A DNA stretch of 42,681 bases from a virus: positions 1-42,681 of IMG/VR virus record IMGVR_UViG_3300033571_020069; one strand, 5' to 3'. The notes beneath the pieces are model-generated. The model had not been told where the DNA came from. It saw only the letters and a list, made by a program, of their open reading frames with translations, and ran no database searches. The position numbers and the translations under genes were made by a program. This document shows positions 17,211 through 25,592 of this stretch, in pieces (positions within the stretch are counted from its first letter, which is position 1; the number at the start of each line of letters is the position of its first letter).

Positions 17211-17912
17211 TTATAGTAATTCTTTAGATAATTGAACAAACCAGCTCGGTATATTTTTTTCAATATACTTACCAATATCAGGGAATATTTTCTTGTAATA
17301 ATTTGTATTTAATAAATATAACATAATACTATCACAAGTACATTCTATTTGATTAGTTAATCCATAATCAGTTAATGAATACGTAATCGGTATATGTATT
17401 TTATCATCAAAAAAATGCGCTATTTCATGCAAAACATGAGATTTATCAAAAGTATCTCCTGCCCAGTCAATACTCATCTCGTCTTTACCACCAGAAGGTG
17501 AACTATATACACCATTTTTATTAAAATACGAATTAATTTTATACTTTTCTAAAAGGCGTATTAATTCTTCTTTACTTATAGAAGTTGGAGAGTAATTATA
17601 AAATTTAGAATAATCTATAGTTTTTTCTCTTAACCTTAATATTTTTTCGGCATATTTTTTATAATTTGAAAATGATTTAAAATCATTTAAATCTTTAATG
17701 TCGTCTAAATTCGCATTATTAATATAGTCTTCATCATTCCCTTCAATATAATCGTAATTATATTTAGTCTTTAATGTATTTATATATTTTTTTCGTTTAG
17801 AATCATTTTTTTCTAACCCATCAATAATATCAATATACATTTGTATTTCTTCATTATCTGAAGATTGAGTTACTTCATTTAAATATTGATATATGATTTT
17901 TTTTAGTTTCAT
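17211..17912 (-). CDS. HExxH zinc metallopeptidase-like protein with capsid-targeting-like N-terminus
   Basis: 233 aa. Residues 158-170 read SHVLHEIAHFFDD; His162, Glu163 and His166 form an HExxH zinc site. Twenty-three residues after it comes E190-C-T-C-D194, the ExxxD spacing of gluzincins, so the third ligand is visible. The first 13 residues (MKLKKIIYQYLNE) match the basic-helix plus L-x-E signature shared by other proteins here. No signal peptide is present. The gene is set between the gp6-like and DNRLRE genes in the baseplate block, where no protease is usual, so it looks like an insertion. Substrate unknown. Confidence 0.7.
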   Translation of the reverse strand: MKLKKIIYQYLNEVTQSSDNEEIQMYIDIIDGLEKNDSKRKKYINTLKTKYNYDYIEGNDEDYINNANLDDIKDLNDFKSFSNYKKYAEKILRLREKTIDYSKFYNYSPTSISKEELIRLLEKYKINSYFNKNGVYSSPSGGKDEMSIDWAGDTFDKSHVLHEIAHFFDDKIHIPITYSLTDYGLTNQIECTCDSIMLYLLNTNYYKKIFPDIGKYIEKNIPSWFVQLSKELL

Positions 17913-17916
17913 GTAC

Positions 17917-19806
17917 TTATAAATCTATTACTCTACCCTTGATATCAGTTTTAGGATATTTTATTTCAAATACGCATGGGTCTAAACTTGGATACACCAT
18001 TCCGTTTCGAGTAGCTTCCTTTATTGAATATACATTTCCAGAATAGCCTAATTTCGTATCATATAAATTAACAATTTCAATTTCATTTATAGATTGGACA
18101 CCTTCAATTTTATCAAGTTCGGTTCTTATAAGAGATAATTGTACTGGAGCCCCTATTTCCATATTGTCATTTTTTAATAAATCAATAAGGCGTTCATTAC
18201 AACGAGCTAATACTTCAAAACTATTGTAATTGGGACGAATAACTAAATCATAATTAACGCCAATATTTATTATGTACGGATCTTTTATATTTATAGCATC
18301 AGTCATCATCCTATATTGTTTAAGATATTGTCTGATATTCTCCTTCAATGCTCTATTAGCTATAACAAAATTTCCATTTCCATCATATGATAACACATAT
18401 AAATTTAAAGAATACGGATTAGGTATTTTATCATATGAATTCCAACTACTAATTTGAATATCTTGTTCAACGTATGCTTTTGCAATTGCGCCAAATCTAT
18501 CGGGCATTGTGTAACAACGTAGTATATAATCTTCTTTAGTTACTGCACGATTTTGTGCTGCAAAATGTGCTATTGCTTCTTCTCTCATAACTTCTAATGG
18601 CTTTTTGTTCAATCCACCAAAAGATGCTTCTGGATTATTTACAGTCAGTGAGTTTAAAGTTGCTTGATATGTAGCAGAATTAACTGCGTTTATTGGATTA
18701 TTTGCAGTATATGAAATTAATGAATTAATTCTATTAGATGTTACGTTTCCATTCAATCCCCTAGAAACTAAATATTTAACTGTTAATGTTGTGTTTGACG
18801 GAGCCAACCCATATGTTTTTGAATAGAGAAAATTCATTGGGTCTATACTGACATCTTCTATTCTATTAAAATAATCTAGTCCAATACCAACATTATATGG
18901 ATTAGGTAAAATCTCTTCATCAGCTTCTGAACTTAATCCTCCACCAAATTGAATTTCTGTAAAATCGTCCTTTCTTAATCTTGTTATATATCTACGTTCA
19001 GTCTGCTTGTATGATAGAAGATATGGTACTGATGAATTATATTGAGATAATTCTGGGTCATTAAATGGAATATTTCTTATAGATACTGGAGTTAAATCTT
19101 GTGCTAAAAAAGGAACTTCGTACCAAGAATTATTATCGCTATCTGTAACACTTATTATTTCACTTATATTAGTATCACTTATTACTATTTTATCATATGG
19201 TTTTGGGTTTGTAAACGTATAAGTTCGTGTTCTCTCTGAACCTTCGATTGCTCGAGCTTTCTTTTTCAACAAATAAAATTCAACTTCACCTCCATTTGAA
19301 ATAGAATATACAGAAATTTCAGTTGGATCATAACTGCTGCTATATCTAAAGTCTACAGGATGTAATGTTCTAAAAAATACGGAATCGTCTGTAGACGCCA
19401 CTAATCCAGATTCTAAAACTAATGCATAATTGAAATCTGGTCTAATATTTGAACCTTCGCCTATTGAAGGAACTAATTGCATTATATCTAATTCAACTTG
19501 TGATGGTATTAATGTTTTTGGCTTATATCCTAATCCTTGTGAAAGATTGTATAAATTCATACGTTCGTTTACAGTATACAAAAATGATTCTTGTAATTGA
19601 ACGTCCGAATAAAAATTTAACACATCTCCAACATATGCAGCCAATTCTATAAACAGCATACCTGGAGATGATTCGTTAAAATCGCTATAAGTTCTTGGAA
19701 AATAATTTTTAGCATGATTAATTAATGCTAATCGCAATTCACCAAAATCTTTATTAGTGTATTTTATATCACGTTTTATTTTATCTGTTATGGTTTTTCT
19801 TGCCAT
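17917..19806 (-). CDS. gp6: Baseplate wedge protein, T4 gp6 / J-like
   Basis: 629 aa, similar in length to T4 gp6 (660). The N-terminus contains KRDIKYTNKDFGELRLALINHAK and FPRTYSDFNESSPGMLFIELAAYVGDVLNFYSDVQLQES, highly typical of gp6-like wedge proteins of T4-like phages. The middle has VTKEDYILRCYTMPDRFG, as in the J-like core. Gp6 forms the iris ring of the baseplate around the hub. Its stop is 4 bp before the metallopeptidase gene, and its start directly abuts the gp25 stop, the usual gp25-gp6 order. Confidence 0.93.
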   Translation of the reverse strand: MARKTITDKIKRDIKYTNKDFGELRLALINHAKNYFPRTYSDFNESSPGMLFIELAAYVGDVLNFYSDVQLQESFLYTVNERMNLYNLSQGLGYKPKTLIPSQVELDIMQLVPSIGEGSNIRPDFNYALVLESGLVASTDDSVFFRTLHPVDFRYSSSYDPTEISVYSISNGGEVEFYLLKKKARAIEGSERTRTYTFTNPKPYDKIVISDTNISEIISVTDSDNNSWYEVPFLAQDLTPVSIRNIPFNDPELSQYNSSVPYLLSYKQTERRYITRLRKDDFTEIQFGGGLSSEADEEILPNPYNVGIGLDYFNRIEDVSIDPMNFLYSKTYGLAPSNTTLTVKYLVSRGLNGNVTSNRINSLISYTANNPINAVNSATYQATLNSLTVNNPEASFGGLNKKPLEVMREEAIAHFAAQNRAVTKEDYILRCYTMPDRFGAIAKAYVEQDIQISSWNSYDKIPNPYSLNLYVLSYDGNGNFVIANRALKENIRQYLKQYRMMTDAINIKDPYIINIGVNYDLVIRPNYNSFEVLARCNERLIDLLKNDNMEIGAPVQLSLIRTELDKIEGVQSINEIEIVNLYDTKLGYSGNVYSIKEATRNGMVYPSLDPCVFEIKYPKTDIKGRVIDL

Positions 19807-20286
19807 TTATTGTACCTCTAAATTGACATCTTGTTGTTCATTTGCATATATTGTAATTACTCGATTCGCACCATTTTTCATAACACTAAAAATTATTTGT
19901 ATATTTATAGTGTTGTCATCAATTAAATTTACATCGCTTGTATTTATCAGTACATCTTTTAATTCAACATATGGAAGCCAAATTTGTACTTGCTCTTTTA
20001 TTTTTCTACGCAATATATCTGAAATACTTTTCACATTTTGTTCAAATATGTAATATAACAATCCCACACCAAATTGTGGTTGCATAAATCTCTCACCATC
20101 CTTTGTTAACAATAAATTTATAAAATTACTTATAACTTGTTCTTCCGTTGTATATGACATATTAAACAATCCTGCCTTGTTTCTGTATTTAGGATTGTTC
20201 ATTGGAAGTTTTATAGCAAGTGTAGATGCTTCTTTATAAAGATCGTTTGGAAATAACTTATTTTTTATAGTAATTCTACTTGCCAT
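19807..20286 (-). CDS. gp25: Baseplate wedge protein, T4 gp25-like
   Basis: 159 aa. It carries the gp25/W signature: TEEQVISNFINLLLTKDGER, MQPQFGVGLLYYIFEQN, then SDILRRKIKEQVQIWLPYVEL. This small protein joins gp6 in the baseplate core and is homologous to lysozyme-like sheath initiator proteins of contractile systems (TssE in type VI secretion). The E-P-R motif is altered to GERFMQPQFG. A TAGGT site precedes the ATG. Confidence 0.92.
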   Translation of the reverse strand: MASRITIKNKLFPNDLYKEASTLAIKLPMNNPKYRNKAGLFNMSYTTEEQVISNFINLLLTKDGERFMQPQFGVGLLYYIFEQNVKSISDILRRKIKEQVQIWLPYVELKDVLINTSDVNLIDDNTINIQIIFSVMKNGANRVITIYANEQQDVNLEVQ

Positions 20287-20288
20287 TA

Positions 20289-20795
20289 TTACCTATTCAT
20301 TTCTGACATATTATGTCTATTTGCAGAATTTTCCATTATCTGCAATTTTTTCCTAAAATCAGTATTTTGTAAGGTGTTTAAAACTTTTGAAACTGCATCA
20401 TTAGATCTTGTCAATTTTGGGTCATTCATATAATCCAAAACAGATTCAACATCTTCTGAATTTTCATTAAATGGTGTAACATCTTCAAAAATTGATGCAA
20501 TTGGAGACTTTGAATTTTTAAATAATTTTTGTTTTGGTTTCACTTCATAATCATCTTCAACTTCATTCAATATATCGTTTATTGAAAAATTCAACGATCG
20601 ACCATTTGTTGATGTTGGTTTTGTTGGTGAACTCTTTACCATTTTTGAGTTTTCTGCAAGCAATTGATTAACTTGATTAATTGAAGTTTGTAATTTTTTT
20701 ATTTCTTGCAACAATGGTTTTTGAGCATTTGAAACTTCACGTTCAATTAAAATTTTAATCAGTTTGCTGATTTGTATTAATTCATTTTTAGTCAT
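20289..20795 (-). CDS. Coiled-coil protein of the baseplate cluster
   Basis: 168 aa. Residues 1-50 are a strong helix (EIKKLQTSINQVNQLL), followed by a disordered Ser/Pro/Asn stretch and an acidic centre. The C-terminus is helical (VSKVLNTLQNTDFRKKLQI). No family recognised. Lying between the hub and gp25 genes, it is likely structural. It heads the cluster down to 17211 and carries a TACTTAT element 17 nt before its ATG. Confidence 0.6.
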   Translation of the reverse strand: MTKNELIQISKLIKILIEREVSNAQKPLLQEIKKLQTSINQVNQLLAENSKMVKSSPTKPTSTNGRSLNFSINDILNEVEDDYEVKPKQKLFKNSKSPIASIFEDVTPFNENSEDVESVLDYMNDPKLTRSNDAVSKVLNTLQNTDFRKKLQIMENSANRHNMSEMNR

Positions 20796-20812
20796 AATGT
20801 ATTTATTTTATA

Positions 20813-20819
20813 ATAAGTA
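20813..20819 (-). promoter_or_regulatory. Candidate late promoter core (variant TACTTAT) for the 20795-17211 cluster
   Basis: Reads GATACTTATTATAA on the minus strand in the 39-bp gap, 17 nt before the ATG. One base differs from the TATTTAT core seen elsewhere. Confidence 0.4.
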
Positions 20820-20834
20820 TCAAAACTGAATCAA

Positions 20835-22748
20835 TTATCCCCAACAACCTCTACCACCAGAACCACCACCATCAGGATATACTGAAAAATGTGATCCGGT
20901 TATTCTATCTACTACTTTTACAGACCCCTTCAAATTTGGATTTTGTTTTAATAAAAAATCTCGTTCTTCTGCCGTTTTAACTTCCCATTCAAATCGTAAT
21001 CCCTGCTTTTTACCATCTTGAATAACTTTAAGTATTTGATTGGCATTAGGTCGGCCTCCAATAAAATCACAATCAAATGACGTACCATGTTGCTGATGCA
21101 GACTTTTATGACCTCGCCCATCATCTTTATTTATATAATCGTTTGTATCAGTTATAGATAAACCATTATTTCTTAAAACCGGTGCAGCTTTTTCACCTAC
21201 TTCAACTGATAATGGTGTATTAAAATTAGCAGATGCCGGTAAACCACCTGCAATTTTATTTACTTTTTGAAATCCCTTTGCTTTACCTTCTTCTGAAATA
21301 CATTTATTTTTTTTCAACATATTATTTCGTTTATTGGCAAGTTCTAAACTATCAACTCGTTTAGAAGGTCGAGTTGGCAAAAATACGCCAAATGACCCAG
21401 GTGCAGAAGGACCTCCTGTTCCTTGCGAACCAGCACTTGCTCCAGCTGACCCTCCTTCTGCAGCTGAACTACTATTTTCTGCAGCAGATGGTTCGGGTGT
21501 TTGAGATGGATTTGAATTTTGTGAATTTGAACTTGAATCACCGCTACTCGAGTCAGCGTTACTATTAGCCCCATTAGAGTTTATTGCAGAACTTACAGGA
21601 CCAGCGTCTGTTCCATTTGATGCCGATTTTAAAGCTTCAACTGCTGCATCTAATGATGCTCTAATATCTGCATCTGTAATATTACCACATCCCTTTTTCT
21701 TAAATGCTAATTTATAATCTACATTTGCTAATTTTGTAGTTTGTGGTGCGTTTTTTCCCGGACCTGTCGGCCCCATTGCTGTTGTTAAAGGCGATTCTCC
21801 TGTTACTACTTCTCTAAATAAATTTATAAATTTTTTTAACCATAACATCAAATCATCTACATCCACTTTATTTTTATCAGTTTGCAAAATTATTCGTTTT
21901 GCAGATATAATTGATTTATTTTTAGCCAACATAAATGCATTATCATTTTTAGCATTTACGACAATTCTGTCAGCATCAATTATTACTTGTGAGCCTTTAT
22001 CCCAATTCGATATACCTTTTGCATCACAATTATTCGTAGAACCACCTTTGAATCTTAAAATTTTTTGTGATGTTGTTAAATATATACTTGATTGGTCAGT
22101 CTGTATATCTTCTAAATCAAAATTACTTCCCGGAGATGGTCTTTTAACTTTTATTATTGCAATTGGATCTTCAGGTACTCTTGCAGGCCAATATTTTTTT
22201 GAATTGACTTCGTAAATTTTATCACCTGGGGAATTTACATCTTTATAACTTCGAGTAAATCTTATAGTTTGACCGAATCTTCCTTCCCATATATCATCAC
22301 CTTCGAAAGGTTGAAGCATACGAGTTCCAGTCATTTTTTTACTAATTGTATATCCTAATTCTTTTTTATCAGCAAGTATATCTGATTTTTGATTAGGTGC
22401 AAATGGCGGAAGATTTTTATCTCGCTTCCAAAATAATGGAAAATTGTGATTGCTTACATCATTTACAGTATTATATGGTGTAAAATAATAAAATCTTTTT
22501 GTTTTAAAATCTGTAGCAGATGCTTCAACTCCTGGAGCTTCGAATATTAAAACTTGTTCTCCTACTAATGGAATTCGTTTGTTGAATGTTGCAGGAGCAC
22601 ACCATATATTTTTAACTTGGCCTAGAATTGAATCTACGCCTCCTGTTCTAACTAAAATTGATCCATTAAATAATGGATTACCTTTTTCATCTTTTTGATT
22701 AGGTTTATAAGCTTGTTTAGTTTCAATTACTTCAACTACATGAAACAT
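20835..22748 (-). CDS. gp5: Baseplate hub/spike protein, gp5-like OB domain plus M15-like peptidase
   Basis: 637 aa. The N-terminus (NPLFNGSILVRTGG, VKNIWCAPATFNKRIPLVGEQVLI) fits the OB-fold domain of gp5-type hub proteins. A Ser/Ala/Gly-rich linker lies near 390-450. The C-terminal ~170 residues look like an M15-type peptidoglycan peptidase: KSLHQQHGTSFDCDF (near 547-561) supplies His and Asp ligands and GSHFSVY (near 617) the last His. The first motif is not a textbook SxHxxGxAxD, so the assignment is moderate. T4 gp5 carries a lysozyme in the middle; here the wall-cutting domain is different and terminal. The stop is GRGCWG-TAA; the next gene starts 39 bp on. Confidence 0.82.
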   Translation of the reverse strand: MFHVVEVIETKQAYKPNQKDEKGNPLFNGSILVRTGGVDSILGQVKNIWCAPATFNKRIPLVGEQVLIFEAPGVEASATDFKTKRFYYFTPYNTVNDVSNHNFPLFWKRDKNLPPFAPNQKSDILADKKELGYTISKKMTGTRMLQPFEGDDIWEGRFGQTIRFTRSYKDVNSPGDKIYEVNSKKYWPARVPEDPIAIIKVKRPSPGSNFDLEDIQTDQSSIYLTTSQKILRFKGGSTNNCDAKGISNWDKGSQVIIDADRIVVNAKNDNAFMLAKNKSIISAKRIILQTDKNKVDVDDLMLWLKKFINLFREVVTGESPLTTAMGPTGPGKNAPQTTKLANVDYKLAFKKKGCGNITDADIRASLDAAVEALKSASNGTDAGPVSSAINSNGANSNADSSSGDSSSNSQNSNPSQTPEPSAAENSSSAAEGGSAGASAGSQGTGGPSAPGSFGVFLPTRPSKRVDSLELANKRNNMLKKNKCISEEGKAKGFQKVNKIAGGLPASANFNTPLSVEVGEKAAPVLRNNGLSITDTNDYINKDDGRGHKSLHQQHGTSFDCDFIGGRPNANQILKVIQDGKKQGLRFEWEVKTAEERDFLLKQNPNLKGSVKVVDRITGSHFSVYPDGGGSGGRGCWG

Positions 22749-23123
22749 TTATTTTGCCCCCATCTTAACAACTTTGCCAGTGTTTTCTTTTACGTTAGCT
22801 AAAATTTCAGCTCTTTCAGCATCAGTCAATCCAAATGATGAATCCGATTCATTACCTGATATATTCCCTTTTATAAATCTTTGAATAATACCAGCCAATT
22901 TAATTAATTGGTCGTCATTTTTAACACCTACTTCTAAATACTCTGCAACTAATGGAACTAACATTGCAGCATCATCGGGACTTTTAATAAATTCAGTTAA
23001 TTTTTTTATAAGTTGTGCTATTTGCGCCGATTTCTCATTTGAGTTTTCATGAATCTGTTTAAGCAACTTATCAAAAGTTTGCCCTTCATATATTTCTATA
23101 TCTTGAAAATTTAATGAACTCAT
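22749..23123 (-). CDS. Helical protein next to the hub gene
   Basis: 124 aa, predicted mostly helical (FDKLLKQIHENSNEKSAQIA, AAMLVPLVAEYLEV, ERAEILANVKENTGKVV). It directly abuts the hub gene, so it is probably a tail assembly or baseplate protein. I do not recognise the family. It starts a cluster: the upstream gap holds a TATTTAT core and an AAAAGG ribosome site. Confidence 0.6.
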   Translation of the reverse strand: MSSLNFQDIEIYEGQTFDKLLKQIHENSNEKSAQIAQLIKKLTEFIKSPDDAAMLVPLVAEYLEVGVKNDDQLIKLAGIIQRFIKGNISGNESDSSFGLTDAERAEILANVKENTGKVVKMGAK

Positions 23124-23140
23124 GAATTGCCTTTTATATT

Positions 23141-23872
23141 TTATAAATATTTTGAACTATCTATAAATCCATCCCTTTGATAATCCTTGAACATATCAAT
23201 AAATAAATCTTTAAATGTTTTAACCACTTTTGTTATATTTTGAGTATCAACATTTGCACGTTCTCTAATTAATATATAAAAAAATTTTTTGTTGTATATA
23301 TCAAAATCAGAACTATTTCGCATCAATTCAATAACTGAATCTGCTATTCTTTGGTCCTTTTTAGATTTAAAAATTTTTCCAATATTAGCATCACACCAAT
23401 CACACCAATTATGTAAAAAATTTGAAAGTGTTTCTTGATAATTTGATAACACAACTTCATTAATTATATTTCGCTCATCATCTACAACTTGTAATTCCTC
23501 TTTTGTTTTACTCGCTTCATATAACAATTGAGAATTTCGTATTAAATAATTTCTACAGATTATTGTAAAATATGAATATGCTCTACCTTTTGATTCATCA
23601 TAACCTGGCATTTTTGTATATAATTGACAAACTGCTTCTCTTTGCAAATCAGAATAATTTGTTTCATATCTATGGAATTTCCAAGTATTTATGATATTTT
23701 CTGTCAATTTCATAAATGCAGGATAAATAGTACCATTGAATAATCTTGCCTTTTCGGTTATTTGATTTTCTTGTAACTCATTAAATTTAATTATCGCGTC
23801 TTGAACATCTTTCCCAAAATATACTTTCTTTATTTTTTTAGGTTTTTCTATCAACGTCACATCATCAACCAT
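23141..23872 (-). CDS. gp55: Late transcription sigma factor, T4 gp55-like
   Basis: 243 aa. The core at residues 45-115 (FNGTIYPAFMKLTENIINTW, TNYSDLQREAVCQLYTKM, PGYDESKGRAYSYFTIICRN) is the region-2-like segment of phage late sigma factors related to T4 gp55. These replace host sigma at late genes and recognise a single -10-like element (TATAAATA in T4). The gene lies at the edge of the tail block. A plausible partner element, TATTTAT on the coding strand, recurs upstream of gene clusters in this window. It starts within the end of the 108-aa gene (8-bp overlap). Confidence 0.85.
   Translation of the reverse strand: MVDDVTLIEKPKKIKKVYFGKDVQDAIIKFNELQENQITEKARLFNGTIYPAFMKLTENIINTWKFHRYETNYSDLQREAVCQLYTKMPGYDESKGRAYSYFTIICRNYLIRNSQLLYEASKTKEELQVVDDERNIINEVVLSNYQETLSNFLHNWCDWCDANIGKIFKSKKDQRIADSVIELMRNSSDFDIYNKKFFYILIRERANVDTQNITKVVKTFKDLFIDMFKDYQRDGFIDSSKYL
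23143..23149 (-). promoter_or_regulatory. Candidate late promoter core (TATTTAT) for 23123-20835
   Basis: Overlaps the end of the sigma-factor gene, whose last codons (Lys-Tyr-Leu-stop) create AAATATTTATAA. It lies 19 nt before the ATG of the 124-aa gene, with AAAAGG in between. Confidence 0.45.
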
Positions 23873-24191
23873 TTGTTGTCTCCTCTTGTAATGATTTTTT
23901 AATATTTTCCAATTCCTCTTTTAAATCCTCGATTGTTTTTTTGATTGCTTTAAAAACAAACCCAACTTCATCATCAGATTCAAAACTTCCCATTCTATCA
24001 ACACGTTTAAGTTTAGCTAAAATTTTAATGTATACTAATAATAAATTTTCAACTAAATCTACAGCACGAGTTTCTATTTTTTCAATATCATCTAATTGTT
24101 TATATAATACAGAATTTTTTGAATATAAATTTATATTCACATATAGTGAAATTATAAAACATATAGATAAAACAATTATACTGAATATCAT
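23865..24191 (-). CDS. Membrane-anchored coiled-coil protein
   Basis: 108 aa. Residues 1-20 form one N-terminal transmembrane segment (MIFSIIVLSICFIISLYVNI), followed by a helical, charged region (DDIEKIETRAVDLVENLL, KKTIEDLKEELENIKKSL). The layout resembles an inner-membrane spanin subunit, but no partner is evident next door. The last 8 bp overlap the sigma-factor start. Function unknown. Confidence 0.6.
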   Translation of the reverse strand: MIFSIIVLSICFIISLYVNINLYSKNSVLYKQLDDIEKIETRAVDLVENLLLVYIKILAKLKRVDRMGSFESDDEVGFVFKAIKKTIEDLKEELENIKKSLQEETTNG

Positions 24192-24194
24192 ATT

Positions 24195-24998
24195 TTACAT
24201 TTTAAATACTTCCTCAAAACTTGATGCCAAATTCTTACCTAACTCATTTCGTTTTTCTGTTTTATTTTTGGTATCCTTTACTTCGTTTGAAATATACTCC
24301 AATTTACAATCTTCAAGTCGTGTAGTGTTGAATGCATTAGTTTTTTTATTCCATCTTTCAAATTCAAATCTGGCTGCAGCTAAATCCGCATTATGTAAAA
24401 TTTGCGGCATAACATTTCGGAGTTTAGATTTTAATTGATATGATATGAAATAAGATTTGTTTGCATCTTCATATACTCCATCATGAATTCTAATTCCTAT
24501 GTACTCGTTCCATGACAAAGGAATCCTAAATGACTGAAGTAAAAACAATGAACGATCTGATGTGAGTGCATGGGGTATATTTTCATTTGACTCATACATT
24601 TTCCCTTGATTTTTTCGATGCCATTCCGAAGTGTTATAAATATATCCATCTTTTCCATCTCCTATAAATCCTAATTTTCCTAAATCATGATGCATTGCTG
24701 CAAACATCAATTCTTTTACTGTAAAATTACTTATATCAACACCCATTGCTTGATAATGTTTCATTTCTAATAATGCGAAATCCATTACACGTAATACATG
24801 GTCAACATAACCACCTGGAATCGCATTATGATAAAATTGTGTACTGGATGCAGGTGAAAACATTACACGTTCTTCTCCAAAAGAATTATACATTTCCTTT
24901 AATCCAGCAGATCTTTCTGGGAACATTTTATCTATTCTCTCAAATAGTTTTTTGTAATTATTTTGGATTTCTTCTGCTGATAAATTAAATTGTGTCAT
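24195..24998 (-). CDS. HD-domain metal-dependent phosphohydrolase
   Basis: 267 aa. It carries the HD superfamily ligands: His-rich GGYVDHVLRVMDFAL, then FAAMHHDLGKLG (the HD pair with Lys), IRIHDGVYE and LHNADLAAARFEF. HD enzymes cut phosphate bonds in nucleotides or cyclic nucleotides; related proteins occur in T4-like phages. Here it could act on nucleotides or signalling molecules, but the substrate is not visible. The N- and C-terminal extensions are charged. It sits 3 bp from its neighbours. Confidence 0.85.
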   Translation of the reverse strand: MTQFNLSAEEIQNNYKKLFERIDKMFPERSAGLKEMYNSFGEERVMFSPASSTQFYHNAIPGGYVDHVLRVMDFALLEMKHYQAMGVDISNFTVKELMFAAMHHDLGKLGFIGDGKDGYIYNTSEWHRKNQGKMYESNENIPHALTSDRSLFLLQSFRIPLSWNEYIGIRIHDGVYEDANKSYFISYQLKSKLRNVMPQILHNADLAAARFEFERWNKKTNAFNTTRLEDCKLEYISNEVKDTKNKTEKRNELGKNLASSFEEVFKM

Positions 24999-24999
24999 A

Positions 25000-25539
25000 T
25001 TATTGTGTTATTAATTTTTGTTCTAACATTATATTTTTGTTCAAATTAAATGGGCGTTCAAGTTTTTTATCTGTTAGTCTTTCTATCATTGACTCTAATA
25101 CACCAGGTAAAGTTTTAAAAATACCTTCTGAATATGATTCTATTAAAGTTGCTTCACTAACCTTTATTGGAATTCCTGTATATAACAATGGAATCATACA
25201 ATTTAAGAAATAGCATCTTACAGATATCGCCAAAGTTAATCCTTCTATCTGTTTTTGAATATCTAACAAATATTCAGATAAAGCAATGTATTTCATTAGG
25301 TAGTTTTCATTATTGCTGAAATCAGTATAATCAATACAAAAGTTTAAAATAATATCTGGATTTACTTGTGATTTAGTACACTCCAAAATATGATTTCTTA
25401 TGATTGTAGTAATCGAACCTAAATTGGGTCTGTCTATTGAATCTATAGTCACAATTAATTGTCTCGGATATTCCTTTTCAATTTTTGAGTTGAAATCAAT
25501 TCTATCAGGTATTATTTCACCATATATGTTTTCTGGCAT
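25000..25539 (-). CDS. Conserved phage protein of unknown function
   Basis: 179 aa with a mixed alpha/beta look and no recognised motif. Its stop is 1 bp before the HD gene start. It is the first gene of the cluster that contains the sigma factor, with a TATTTAT core 19 nt upstream of the ATG. Confidence 0.55.
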   Translation of the reverse strand: MPENIYGEIIPDRIDFNSKIEKEYPRQLIVTIDSIDRPNLGSITTIIRNHILECTKSQVNPDIILNFCIDYTDFSNNENYLMKYIALSEYLLDIQKQIEGLTLAISVRCYFLNCMIPLLYTGIPIKVSEATLIESYSEGIFKTLPGVLESMIERLTDKKLERPFNLNKNIMLEQKLITQ

Positions 25540-25558
25540 AAAAATATTTTGGTTAAAA

Positions 25559-25565
25559 ATAAATA
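25559..25565 (-). promoter_or_regulatory. Candidate late promoter core (TATTTAT) for 25539-23141
   Basis: In the 53-bp gap after the membrane protein gene, 19 nt before the ATG at 25539. The gap is extremely AT-rich, which lowers confidence. Confidence 0.35.
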
Positions 25566-25592
25566 AAAAAATTTAAATATCAAAATATTTTG

